A stretch of 64,000 nt of DNA, taken from positions 11,373,396-11,437,395 of the forward strand of contig OW203722.1 in assembly GCA_934045075.1 (NCBI GenBank). Direction: 5' to 3'. The position numbers and the translations under genes were made by a program. Each line of letters begins with the position of its first letter. Positions within the stretch are counted from its first letter, which is position 1. The stretch comes from Yponomeuta sedellus (lineage: Eukaryota > Arthropoda > Insecta > Lepidoptera > Yponomeutidae). Below the pieces are notes generated by a model. It was not told where the DNA came from, did no database searches, and was given only the letters and a program-made list of their open reading frames with translations. Below, one piece after another: positions 21,287 to 31,550 of the stretch.

Positions 21287-22808
21287 GCTGAATAATAGAG
21301 GCGGCGTTGGACGGTACAGAATTATTACTATTGGAAAAGGAAGATGATATTGCTTGTATTAAAGCTGAGATTAACTCCAAGATGGTTTGATTATTCTCCT
21401 TAGAATCTTTAATTTTTCCTTGAAGGGCACAACCATTAGAGGAAGATGGGGGGTCATATTCCGCAATAAGGGATCGATGAGTAACTTGATCATATCCCTT
21501 ACTTAATTTTGGAATGGAGGGGGTACGAAAAACCGTTTTTTTGTGTGATTTTGGCGATTGATCAGAAGGAAGCGAGCATGCAACAGGCTGGGTTGAAAAT
21601 CTGGCTGTGGGGGCAGAAATTAGGGCATCACTGTAAGACCTGCTGACAGGAGGATGCATTTTAATTGCTTCAGAGTATGATACGCAGTTCTGGGCCATAT
21701 AAAGTTTTACTCTAGACTGCCTATCATATTCAGGGCAGCACTTGTTATTTGCATAATGATTGCCATTGCAAGAAATGCATGAGGCATTACCAACCTCCAC
21801 ATCGCATGAGTCACCAGAGTGAGCTTTGCTACATTTGTAACACCTAGGTGTGGAGTTACATTTAGTTTTAGTATGTCCAAAGCGACAACAGTTATAACAT
21901 TGGATTGTTGGGTATGTATATAATTCAACAGGGAGAGCATTATAACAAAGAAAAACCCGTTTAGGTAAAACTTGTCCATCAAATGTTAGAACTACTGTCT
22001 GAGAGGGCTTCCATGTAGGAATTGGGCCATGCACTTTATAGTTGAATCTTCTAACTTTGATGACCTTACCACAGCCAATAGGTACTGATATATTTTCTTG
22101 GACTTCTTCAGGTGTCCACTCTGCAGGAACTCCCCGAACAATGCCCATCCTAGTCACACTAAAGGTTGGTATAAAAGCTTTGAAGTTATTTTTTTCCAAG
22201 TCTGGGTCTGCTACAAATGCATTGGCATCATTATAATCGGAAAACGAAAGGCTGAGCTTGCTTCTACTTAAGCGTTTTACACTGCCATTAATTATATTTT
22301 TTAATCCACGTCTCTTTAGGTATTGCCCAAAAGAAACTGGGTGGAGTGTGGGTACAGGAGAAGACTCTGTTTCATTTCTCTGAATATGTATTACAAAAGG
22401 GGATACATCAGTAGGTTCATAAAGAGCCCTACCTATCTGAGGAGACTGTTGGGACGTAGAAGCGGGAAAGGATGGCAGCAACACAGAAGATACCGCATCT
22501 TTACGGGACGAGGCATCCAGAGTGTTGACCGGTACTACAGTTTCAACTACGGGTTTTTTTGAATCATCACTGTCACAACCACAAACATTCACAGTGTCAG
22601 AACCGTACTTGTGATGTTTCCTTCTCTTGTTGCAGTGTCTGCATACCTTGCGCTGCGCCCTGGATCTCTTTCTTTTTTCGGACCTGATGGAACCATCAGT
22701 ATCCATTCCGGTAGATTCGTTCATATTGCTAGGAGGAGGAAAGGTGATATTGACGCCGACCGAGGGGACTGAGCCCCCCGGATCGGGCGGCTCCTCCATG
22801 GACCTCAA
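21213..22808 (-). CDS. LINE ORF1: RNA-binding zinc-knuckle protein
   Basis: 531-residue open frame. The N-terminal half is low in complexity, with a basic run (KRKRSRAQRK near residue 45) followed by a CRHCNKRRKHH cluster. The centre holds an RRM-like region and three cysteine-histidine knuckles (CYNCCRFGHTKTKC, CYKCSKAHSGDSC, CISCNGNHYANNKC), then a YDRQSRVKLYMA helix typical of I- and Jockey-group ORF1 proteins. It should coat the LINE RNA to form the retrotransposition particle. Its stop codon overlaps the ORF2 start. Confidence 0.88.
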   Translation of the reverse strand: MRSMEEPPDPGGSVPSVGVNITFPPPSNMNESTGMDTDGSIRSEKRKRSRAQRKVCRHCNKRRKHHKYGSDTVNVCGCDSDDSKKPVVETVVPVNTLDASSRKDAVSSVLLPSFPASTSQQSPQIGRALYEPTDVSPFVIHIQRNETESSPVPTLHPVSFGQYLKRRGLKNIINGSVKRLSRSKLSLSFSDYNDANAFVADPDLEKNNFKAFIPTFSVTRMGIVRGVPAEWTPEEVQENISVPIGCGKVIKVRRFNYKVHGPIPTWKPSQTVVLTFDGQVLPKRVFLCYNALPVELYTYPTIQCYNCCRFGHTKTKCNSTPRCYKCSKAHSGDSCDVEVGNASCISCNGNHYANNKCCPEYDRQSRVKLYMAQNCVSYSEAIKMHPPVSRSYSDALISAPTARFSTQPVACSLPSDQSPKSHKKTVFRTPSIPKLSKGYDQVTHRSLIAEYDPPSSSNGCALQGKIKDSKENNQTILELISALIQAISSSFSNSNNSVPSNAASIIQLVNSLSNNGQFRQNPAMELPQYNR

Positions 22809-23154
22809 AGATTAAAGATGAAAAAACTTACCAGAAATGAAGAAACTATCAAATTTTACAAATATATACTACTACAATAATTTTACAAAATTATATACAA
22901 CTGATGCTAAAAACCTATGCTAATTAAATATTTAAAGATTTTCGCCAAAAAGACAAACCCGCCAACTTTAACGTTTCCCGCGCTTTTTTTTTCCTACATA
23001 TTTTATATAGTGTTGAGTGAGCGGACTTGAGCGGGAAAAAGGTTTGCCAGATGAGATTTCTCGAATTTCCCCAGATAAAATAAAAAATCCCCAAAATGAT
23101 ACCTTTACACCATAAATTCTTACTTTAATTTATTTAAAACTGAAAAGTATTACA

Positions 23155-23640
23155 CTATTCAAATATATTTAATAATTCCACTTCAACGCCACAGCAGTAA
23201 ACGTTCTCGGAATTAAACAGTTGTAGCATTTTAGGAGTCTGCTCAAATTGCGAACATCGACCACGGGCTGCTACTCCGTATCTCACGCTCATTATGTGGT
23301 CGGTCGTTTTGGTCAGCAGTCTGTTTCTTAGTTTGTTTTTGACCACATTCATGATTGAGAAAGCTCTTTCTACACTCGCATTAGCAAACGGAAAACTCAA
23401 CATGGACGTGGCAAATTTTACTATGTGAGGAAACGCTAATTCTCCAGAAGCATTTTTGTATGATAATTGATACAACTTCACCCCAAAATTCATCGGTTGA
23501 TTCTATTTTGCTCCACGGTTGAAGAGGAAGTTGGTATACTCTTGTAAGGTGAAATCAATATTCTGCACACCTCTAACTACATTTTTAAAAGCAACAGCGA
23601 TGTCTTGAATGTCAGGCCGTACTTGGCTTGTTGCCGTTTC
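23155..23640 (-). pseudogene. hAT transposase C-terminal fragment
   Basis: The open part (23493-23155, 112 residues) holds FPHIVKFATSMLSFPFANAS and SVERAFSIMNVVKNKLRNRL, the hAT dimerisation region. Upstream to about 23640 a second frame reads AFKNVVRGVQNIDFTLQEY, so a frame break separates them. The catalytic DDE part is absent. No TIRs or target duplication were found. Confidence 0.82.
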
Positions 23641-23649
23641 TGGGCAGAA

Positions 23650-23984
23650 AACTAATACTCCCTAAAGGATTCGTACATTACAAATAGCGAGGTTTGTTTT
23701 CGACCACAGACGAACGAATAAGAGATCTATGGTCTGCTACTATTGATCAATTTTTTTCTGCACTGCAATTCTTTTTTTTAAACAAGGTTTTACGGCCCTG
23801 GATACAAGTCCTTTTGAGGATAACTTTATCTCATTTGTATCCACAGATTAACGAAAAATCTTACGCAAAAAGCATTCTGTGTTTGTCGGGCGATCAAAAC
23901 GTATTCAAGAACTTTTTGCCGATCCAAGATCCTACACCCCTCTTTGTAAATACATAGTGAACACGATTAATTGATAATAGATTA
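23650..23984. other. unassigned stretch
   Basis: An 87-codon open frame here resembles nothing recognised. The region may be a further hAT or LINE remnant. Confidence 0.35.
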
Positions 23985-26720
23985 AAAAACACGAACACGG
24001 GATTGACTACTTTAGCACGCTGGAGACATTGCTGGTCACACATCTGCCCAATTATGACCATGTTATAATTATGGGTGACTTTAACACCAACCTCCTCTCT
24101 GATAATTCACGTTCCCGTCAACTCTCATCCCTAGTTTTTCTGTTAATTTAAACACACTTCCTCTTGTGCCCACTTATCACATTAGTGATTCGCATACTCT
24201 TCTCGACCTCATTTTTACCTCCAAACTAGACCGTGTTCCTGCCCATGGCCAATTTACTGCGCCTGGCTTCTCTCATCACGCCCTTATTTTTGCTTCGTAC
24301 AAACTTAAAATCCCCAAATTTAAACCTAAAATTCTTCACCAACGTAATTTTCTGCGGATGGACCTGGATAAGCTCAAGGCTGATGCCGAGAGCTTAGACT
24401 GGTCACGGATAGAACAGTTGAGTACGGTGGATGAGAAGGTTGATCTTTTCAACAGTTTCACTATCGGCCTGTATGATACTCACGCACCCGTTCATGCGGT
24501 TAAAATGAAACGTCCCTCAGTTCCCTGGATGACGAAAGAGATTTGTGGGTTGATGGCGAGGCGAGATAGTTTGCGCCGAAAACACAAGAAGACTCCGACT
24601 GAGGAAAACTGGATTCTGTATAAAACGGCCAGAAATCGCTGCAACCAAGTGATTAGGAAGCCAAGCGTCGCCATATACATTTGTCGATTGAACAATCCTC
24701 TACCAAGAATATTTGGACATTCCTACGAACCCTGGGATTTGGGAAGTGTCGGAATTGAGCTCGTCACTTGACGTCAATGGTCTAAACCAACATTTTTCAT
24801 CTCCCCCACACTCTATTGATCCTCTGCTGAAGGCTTTGACAACAAAAGTCCATAGCATCCTCTCCCGTAGCTTCACCCCGGTTACTGGCTCCGATATCGA
24901 GAAAATCATACGCTCCGTTCACACCAAGGCAGTAGGTCAGGACTCTGTTGGGCGTGACTTGTTATTGCCGATCCTAAACACGATTCTCCCCGCCCTTACC
25001 CACATTATAAATTTCTCCCTTTCTTCCAGTTCCTTTCCATCCTAGTGGAAAATGGCGTTTATGGTGCCTATTCCAAAAATTTCAACTCCCACGGACTTTA
25101 AACACTATAGACCCATTTCCATCTTGCCTTTCCTATCCAAAATCCTGGAACGTGTGGTGAACCGGCAATTTATGGCTTTTCTCCACACGAACCAACTCCT
25201 AAACTCATTCCAATCTGGTTTCCGTCCATCCCATAGCACATCTTCCGCCCTCATCAAAATAACAGATGATTTCCGACATGCTATGGATGGTCGACAGCTT
25301 ACTCTCCTTACCTTACTAGATTTTAGTAGTGCATTTAACTGCGTAGACTACGAAATCCTTCTCGCCATTCTCCGCTCCCTCAACATATCGGAGTCAGTCG
25401 CTGTGTGGTTTCACTCATATCTCCACGGTCGTCAGCAGCGCATACGTGCGGATGACGTTCTCTCGGACTGGTGCGACGTCACTGCTGGTGTTCCGCAGCG
25501 AGAAGTGCTTTCTCCGTTACTTTTTTCCGTTTTTATTAATACCCTTGTCTCCGTGGTTAATTTCAGTTCCTATCACTTGTACGCAGACGATCTCCAACTC
25601 TACTTGCCGTCTAAGCAGGAGCTTCTCCCAGTCACAGTACAGAAAATTAACTCGGATCTGATCGCGATCAGTACTTGGACTGAGCAGTATAGTCTCCTGG
25701 TCAATCCAGGCAAGACGCAGGTGATTATCCTGGGTAGTAGGGCTCTGCTATCTAAGATCGATAGGGATACCCTGCCGCCGGTCTGTTATAATGGCGTGCC
25801 CTTGCTGAACTGTAAGGAAGTAAAAAACTTAGGTCTTCATATCCAAGACAATCTGTCATGGGAAAAACAAGTTGCTGAGGTAAGTAGGAAGATCTTCGCG
25901 ACCATGTATTCGCTTAAGCGTATGCAGAAGTTCCTACCGTACTCCGCCAAAGTTGCGTTGGTCAACGCTTTGCTTCTCCCAGTCATTGACTATGCAGATG
26001 TGTGTTATCCCGTCCTCACTGAGGAACTTCTCGATAAATTAGATCGACTTCTCAACGTCTGTATTCGTTACATCTTTGGCCTTCGTAAATATGACCATGT
26101 TTCCCAGTTTCGCACTCAGCTAAACTGGCTAAATATCCGCTCCCGCAGGAATGCTCACATTGTGACTCTTCTTTACGGCATCTTACATGACCCCTTCTCT
26201 CCCCAGTACCTCCGCGAACGTTTCGTCCCTCTTGGCGCGCATGGTCGCCTTTAGCGTCCATGCAAAAACCTCCTTTTTGACATCCCCGTGCACAATACGG
26301 CAGGCTATGCGAATTCTTTCACTGTGACAGCAGTGCGCTTGTGGAACGCGCTGCCCCTATACATACGCCAGGCCCAGTCAGTTGATGTGTTTAAGAGTAG
26401 AATCCATAAGCACTACTTCGGACTTCAGAGTAATACTCCTATATAGGTATATTTTTGTAGTTTATATATGCAGGTATGTATGTATATATATATATTCTAA
26501 GTATTTATGTTATTCATTCGGTATATTGATAAGTATTATTTTTTTTTTGTTTTAACTTATATGATGCGATTTTATATGATAATTTATTTACTATAACTCT
26601 CTCCGGGCACTACCCGCACTACTATCCATATAACCCAAGGTTAGCTGGAAGAAAATACTCATTAGTATTAAGCTCGCCTTTGTACAAATATGCTTATTGT
26701 GCTATAAAGAATTTTCTAAT
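23985..26720 (+). pseudogene. CR1/L2-like LINE, 5' truncated
   Basis: Plus-strand order: endonuclease end (IIMGDFNTNLLSD at about 24055-24100; SHTLLDLIFTS and FSHHALIFASY at 24166-24771), a frame change near 24680, a linker (24713-25045, KAVGQDSVGRDLL), then RT (25052-26254: YRPISILPFLSKILERVV, LLDFSSAFNCVDY, YHLYADDLQLY) and a C-terminal part. The box before the catalytic loop reads GVPQREVLSPLLF, unlike the usual GVPQGSVLGPLLF, so even the RT is probably impaired. The 5' part is missing. The tail after 26254 is non-coding. Confidence 0.85.
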
Positions 26721-26967
26721 CTAATTAATACTTTGTAAATAGTGAAGAGTATAATAGTGAAAGTGGTATAGTAATTTAGTAGTATAGTAAAACGAAAAGG
26801 CTCAAAAGGACTAGTTTCCAGGGCCGTTAAACGTAAGATCAAAACGTAGGTGGTAAGACTTCGTTCGGAAATAGTCAACCCCAAATTTCCCCAATGTCGA
26901 AATTTCTTCCCCAAACATTACCCCACAGAAGTCATTTCCCCAAAACTTCTCCAAATACCATATTTTT

Positions 26968-27033
26968 AAAAACCTATTTAGAGGATAAATTTGTCCTTAG
27001 CACGTGTTAGTGCATTAAAAATAAAAATAGTAT
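26968..27033. mobile_element. 66-bp deletion derivative of the tRNA-SINE
   Basis: It joins the two outer ends of the SINE seen at 4184-4459 (aaaacctatttagagg directly to tccttagcacgtgttagtg) and lacks the tRNA-like core. A 12-bp direct repeat taccatattttt at 26956-26967 and 27034-27045 flanks it. Confidence 0.75.
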
Positions 27034-27220
27034 TACCATATTTTTCCCCAAAATGGGTAAAAAAACCCCAATCTGACAACACTGGCGGGAAATTACGGTT
27101 GACAATTTGTGCGATTTGTGCGGTTGACTGTCAATGTCAATCCATAGTGGTTCTATTCTCTTTCTGTCGACTGTCAAATCACTTCATCAAATACTCAAAA
27201 ATGTCGATGTCGATAACATT

Positions 27221-27256
27221 ATTAGCGCTAGTGTTTATATACTCTTTGATTAGCGC
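27221..27256. mobile_element. excision footprint of the THAP element
   Basis: The 20-mer tagtgtttatatactctttg (27229-27248) equals the 3' end of the 201-bp THAP-element derivative. It is flanked by the perfect 8-bp repeat attagcgc at 27221-27228 and 27249-27256. A short terminal stub kept between both target copies is what P-type excision leaves behind. Confidence 0.7.
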
Positions 27257-27280
27257 TATACAGCCTCAAAACAATAACCT

Positions 27281-27334
27281 CAGAATAAGAACTAAAGCAT
27301 AGAAGGAGCGTTGCTTTAGTTCTTATTCTGAGGT
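27281..27334. repeat. hairpin with 21-bp arms
   Basis: cctcagaataagaactaaagc and its exact reverse complement surround a 12-14-base loop. Half of this palindrome recurs near 2380, 3580 and around the insertion at 30178, so it is a repeated target sequence in this region. Confidence 0.85.
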
Positions 27335-27335
27335 T

Positions 27336-29086
27336 CTTCCTTCATCAGCTTCCATCGGTAAGACTCAATTTTGTGTACTTTATAGTGGTTTTTTCCCTTG
27401 AATTTTATCTATGACCTACTGGAATTGCAACAAAGCTTTAATATCATTTGAGAATAGTGTTTCAAAGTTAATAAATCATGAGTATAATCAATTTATCCAC
27501 AGTAACAAGTTTGTTGTTTAATATAGGGCGATAGGGTTGGGCATTTCCACTACCTCAGTGAAAAAGTTATCGATACTTAGTAAAGAAGTTTTTTTTTATT
27601 TCTTGTGTTTATTCCATTATATATGTTATGATTAACTTTTGAAAGCTCGATTCAGTAACGTTCTATGAAGTTACCAATTCGATTGTTGATGATTATTGAT
27701 TAATATTTTTCCTGTTTGAATCTATTCATTGCATTGATATATTTATAGATTCAGCATGATAAATTAAAAAACTACCAAAAGGAGTTTTGATATTATTTTT
27801 ATTTACAATAATTTCACCTACTTTCATAAAATTTAGAACTTGTAATAAGGTAGGTTCATATATCTTATAGAAAATGAACTTGAAGAGTTTTCACTGCACA
27901 ATCTACGTGTAGTAATATAATAATAATTTAGCGAACAAATCGCGTCACTATTGTGAAAAAAGGTGTCCAGTACTGGATTTTATATCTACGCTGTCAAATT
28001 AATAAAGAACTTCAAGGGTGTCGATCTGTCATAAATAAAATTAACGTTTGGACTGATTATGGCGGTTTTTAATTAATTATTATTTATTTCAGGTTACCCA
28101 AAGATAGCACAATGCAACAAATGTGGATAGACGGCATGGCTTCACGGTCAAATTGGTATTGAACAAAATCACGTACGTTTGCAGCAGACATTTTGATGAA
28201 AATGGCTTCATTTACAAGATTAGGTTAGGACTTTATTTTTTACAAAGACTGTCATTTAACGAGCAATAATTTCATATAAAAAAATTTATTTGTGTAAGTT
28301 CTCTACTGATTTATAAGTACGTTAATAAATAGCCAGAATTGTAATATTTATATTTCCATACCCCTTCCTAGTAGTACTAACCAATTTGTATTTGTATTTA
28401 AAATTTTTCCTACTATTTTATTTTAAGTATTCTTCTTGCTTTTTGTAATTCCCTGTGTAATTTAAAGGTACTGCTCTGGTTCCTGATACACAGGTTACCC
28501 TACTTCAGGAACCAGCAATTTTAAACAATGTGAGTGTGACGCTGGTTGTGCAATAAATTATTTAATTAATTTCCGTAAAAACGTCTTCTAACTTTTGTCA
28601 AATAAAAAACAATCTATCACAAGTTATTGTTATACTTCTTTTTCTATGAGCTGCGCTCTAAAATTTTGAATGCACAAAGCTCGCTATCTAGGTATGGTTA
28701 GATCGAGGAAAATTTCTTTATTGGATGCAAATTGAACTTTTACAAATAAATAGTTTTCTGTAGTTTTTTCCAGCTAACCTGGGCTCAATGTCATGTTGTA
28801 CATACATACAAACTTACATTACATACCAGATTTCGCACTTACAAGTTACAACCTTAATAAATCAAATAACAATCTCACTGTGCATGTTATCGAACTCTTC
28901 CTTAATGGGTTCACCGATTTTAATGAGTTTGTATATTTGCAACATATAGGTAAGTGAGAACAAGAATTCGGAGAGCTGAGAATTTATTGTAGGGTTAATA
29001 GATATGGCACACCAACGTTTGCGGGGCCTGCTAATACCATATAATATTAATATGGACTTTACAGAATGTTTAGTTAAGGAATAAAT
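27336..29086. repeat. right arm of the long inverted repeat
   Basis: Reverse-complement partner of 128-1970. It lacks the 62-bp LINE tail present in the left arm and differs by scattered substitutions. Confidence 0.9.
27338..28530 (+). pseudogene. broken THAP-domain gene, copy D
   Basis: Truncated exon 1 ends FISFHR at 27357. Exon 2 (28093-28223) joins in frame as LPKDSTMQQMWIDGM, keeping the conserved tryptophan that copy C lost, then a stop after SNWY and a frame change before ITYVCSRHFDENGF. Exon 3 near 28468-28530 gives TALVPDTQVTLLQEP. The start with its C-x4-C is missing because the arm ends inside exon 1. Confidence 0.75.
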
Positions 29087-29186
29087 AATATCGACGTTTT
29101 CGTGTTGAATGTCCCATCCTTATGGATTTCTATTTTTGTCTATGACCCCCTATATAACTATGACTTTCTATATGCCACCTAGTATT

Positions 29187-29604
29187 GTGCGTTCACGTTA
29201 ACTTGACGCGTGAGAGAATTGGTAACACTGAGATGTTTACTGTTACCATGTTAGATAAGAAATCATTCCCATTACTTGGGGAAAATAAAAGGATTGAGGG
29301 CTTGTTTAACCATCTTCCGATTAGGTCCAAAAGCTAATTCACATGTTATGCCCTTGTTACCAATTCTCTCACGCGTCAAGTTAATGTGAACGCACGTGCG
29401 TTCACGTTAACTTGACGCGTGAGAGAATTGGTAACACTGAGATGTTTACTGTTACCATGTTAAATAAGAAATCATTCCCATTACTTGGGGTAAATAAAAG
29501 GATTGAGGGCTTGTTTAACCATCTTCCGATTAGGTCCAAAAGCTAATTCACATGTTATGTCCTTGTTACCAATTCTCTCACGCGTCAAGTTAATGTGAAC
29601 GCAC
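29187..29604. mobile_element. two 209-bp MITEs head to tail
   Basis: 29187-29395 and 29396-29604 are nearly identical 209-bp units joined with no base between them. Each has about 40-bp terminal inverted repeats (gtgcgttcacgttaacttga at one end, its complement at the other). No coding capacity. No clear target duplication was found. Confidence 0.93.
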
Positions 29605-29718
29605 TGTACGATTGTAAAATTTCGAGTGTACGAGTTGTCCCTTTCTGGCACAAAGAATTACGTAAGAGTAACAAGGAAAGCTATTCAATACCTAATTACT
29701 AGACATTAATTAATAGAC

Positions 29719-30126
29719 AGCGGTGGTAGCTCAGTGGGTAAAACCATAGACTGGCAAGCGAGAGCCCCAGGTTCGATCCCGAGTGCGGGCATGTACCAAT
29801 GACTTTGTTTAATTTCAAAGTTACGTACATTTGCGAACGTGCAGTCGCAATACCACACGCTAACTGTGAAGGAAAACATCGTGAGGAAACCCGCGGCTTG
29901 GTTGGCTCCGCACGTATTGACTAGTCTTTTCTGTGGGCTAGGCCGACTAAGCTGTCAGGATGGTATAGGTGCTGGGCATGCCTACACCATCTATAAAACC
30001 ATGACCCAGGCACTACAGCGTCGGAGTGGTCCCTTCACCCATCTAGTGTGAGTGAAGATACCACTGGACGCTGTATAAATCATCTCATTAAGTAGATGCA
30101 AAAAAGGCCAATATTATTATTATTAT
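29719..30126 (+). mobile_element. tRNA-derived SINE with att tail
   Basis: The head has an A box (TAGCTCAGTGGG) and B box (GGTTCGATCCC). The body holds ctgtgaaggaaaacatcgtg, the conserved stretch of moth SINEs, and it ends in attattattatt. About 400 bp and apparently full length. Confidence 0.88.
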
Positions 30127-30177
30127 TTTACGGCTCCTTCCATGCTTTAGTCTCAGAATAAGGACTTTAGTTCTTAT

Positions 30178-30378
30178 CAGCCTAGCGCAAGTAGGAACTT
30201 TGAAATTTTTGTTCGCATTTAGCCCCGTTTTAATGGCGGACATATTTTTGTCTCACTCTATAATACTATTTCTATATATTGCTCTATTGGTTGGTATTGC
30301 TAACGGGGCTAAACTCATTACAAAAGCATATAGGGAGGTCCCGTCTCTTAAAAAAACGTAGTGTTTATATACTCTTTG
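30178..30378 (+). mobile_element. 201-bp deletion derivative of the THAP element
   Basis: Begins cagcctagcgcaagtagg like the right palindrome copy, then jumps from the 5' ~120 bp to the last ~110 bp (ctctattggttggtattgct to tatactctttg). The perfect 8-bp direct repeat gttcttat at 30170-30177 and 30379-30386 flanks it. It defines both ends and the duplication size of the family. Confidence 0.85.
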
Positions 30379-30386
30379 GTTCTTAT

Positions 30387-31034
30387 TCTGAGTTTAAGTT
30401 GTAGGTACGCACTGATTATTTTTACTTTGTTCATTACATACGTACGTGAATTGTGTCATATCATAACTAATAGCTAGCCCTTGCATTAAGCATTTTTCTA
30501 AAAACATAGGCATTCACCGTTTTTCTAAATGATGTAAATTTTGGCATATTATATGTATGACGTCAGCACCATCTATCAGTAACTTGTAACTTGCGGTACA
30601 AGCATCGCAACGGTTTATGAGCGGTGACCTTGAATGCGCATAACTCACTTGGGTCTCTTTGGCTGAGGGTCTGAGGCGCGACGGGGGGAGGTAGCGCGCC
30701 ACGCGGCGCCAACGCCAACGTTCAGTCCATCATTCAGTCCATGTCGCTTCCCGGTCCCGCGCCTCGTTCACACGTCTCGACGTCTCGCGTCCCAGAAATA
30801 CAGTTGCGCACACAAACTTTTTGACGATTGTTTTGTTGATTTTTCTGTTCGTATTTGTTGTTTATAATTGACATGACCTATACACAGCTAGACCTTCAGA
30901 GTAAAAATTATGCTCTTAACTTAAAATATGTAGGCACAGCGACTATTTTAAATTTGAAATCTTTGAAGCCCAACATCTCATTTCTAACAGTGTGTCGGTT
31001 GATCTGTTCTTACGTAACGTAGTCCATTTTATAC
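30387..31034. other. gene-free stretch before the gypsy element
   Basis: No open frame or repeat of note. A GC-rich patch lies at about 30660-30790. Confidence 0.45.
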
Positions 31035-31038
31035 ATAG

Positions 31039-31523
31039 TGTCGCGGTCCTATCCCGAACCATCTAGAATAGAGCCTTCTGGAAGCCTATCGAATAGTCGC
31101 CGCATGCTGCGTTTTAGTAAACAATAAAACTCTGCAAGCAATAGTGACTCGTATGTCCACTAGTATATAAGGTTCAAATCTCTTTGACAAGGACTTTGTT
31201 CTAGACTCGTTGCCGCGTGCACCGAGTGTAGGTACGTACTTGAATGTTCTAGAACCCTTGTCGGCGGATATAAATAGCGGTCGCCGCGGCGCGCTGTCAG
31301 TTCCGTTTGGAATAGCGAAGAGTGAACTTCGAGCGAACATACCTGCGATACGAGCGATAACCTATGACCTCAGCGATACTATTGGACTTCGATTGGACCT
31401 GCGATTGGAATCTACGTGTGGACTTCGTGTCGTGAAGACCTGCAGACCAGACCCTGCGTGAATAAATCCTAAGAAGTTGTCATTGGCGTTTTACATCCAG
31501 ATCCGGAACCCTAGCCCGTAACA
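31039..31523 (+). repeat. 5' LTR of the gypsy element
   Basis: 485 bp, TG...CA (tgtcgcggtcc to gtaaca). It has a TATA box (tataaata, 31269-31276) and, 30 bp on, an arthropod initiator (tcagtt, A at 31299). A poly(A) signal aataaa sits at 31461. Confidence 0.93.
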
Positions 31524-31525
31524 TT

Positions 31526-31545
31526 TGGTGTCAGAATTGGGGATT
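31526..31545 (+). other. primer binding site
   Basis: tggtgtcagaattgggga, two bases after the LTR, resembles the complement of a tRNA-Leu 3' end. Confidence 0.6.
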
Positions 31546-31550
31546 TGGTG

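Larger units (their letters stand above)
17334..22993 (-). mobile_element. apparently intact LINE with RNase H
   Basis: Minus-strand element of 5.66 kb with a 5' leader (22993-22809), ORF1, overlapping ORF2, a 3' UTR and an A tail (T run at 17334-17351 on the + strand). A direct repeat ctacata plus Ts (17327-17337 and 22994-23004) is a likely target duplication. Because both ORFs are open it could be recent or active. The RNase H and zinc-knuckle ORF1 place it among I-group LINEs; the exact clade is not assigned. A truncated relative lies at 55281-56148. Confidence 0.85.

Noticed and set aside
27181..27302. Small secreted peptide (MSMSITLLALVFIYSLI...)
   Set aside because: The hydrophobic stretch is encoded partly by the THAP-element footprint and its target copies, and the frame runs into a hairpin repeat.
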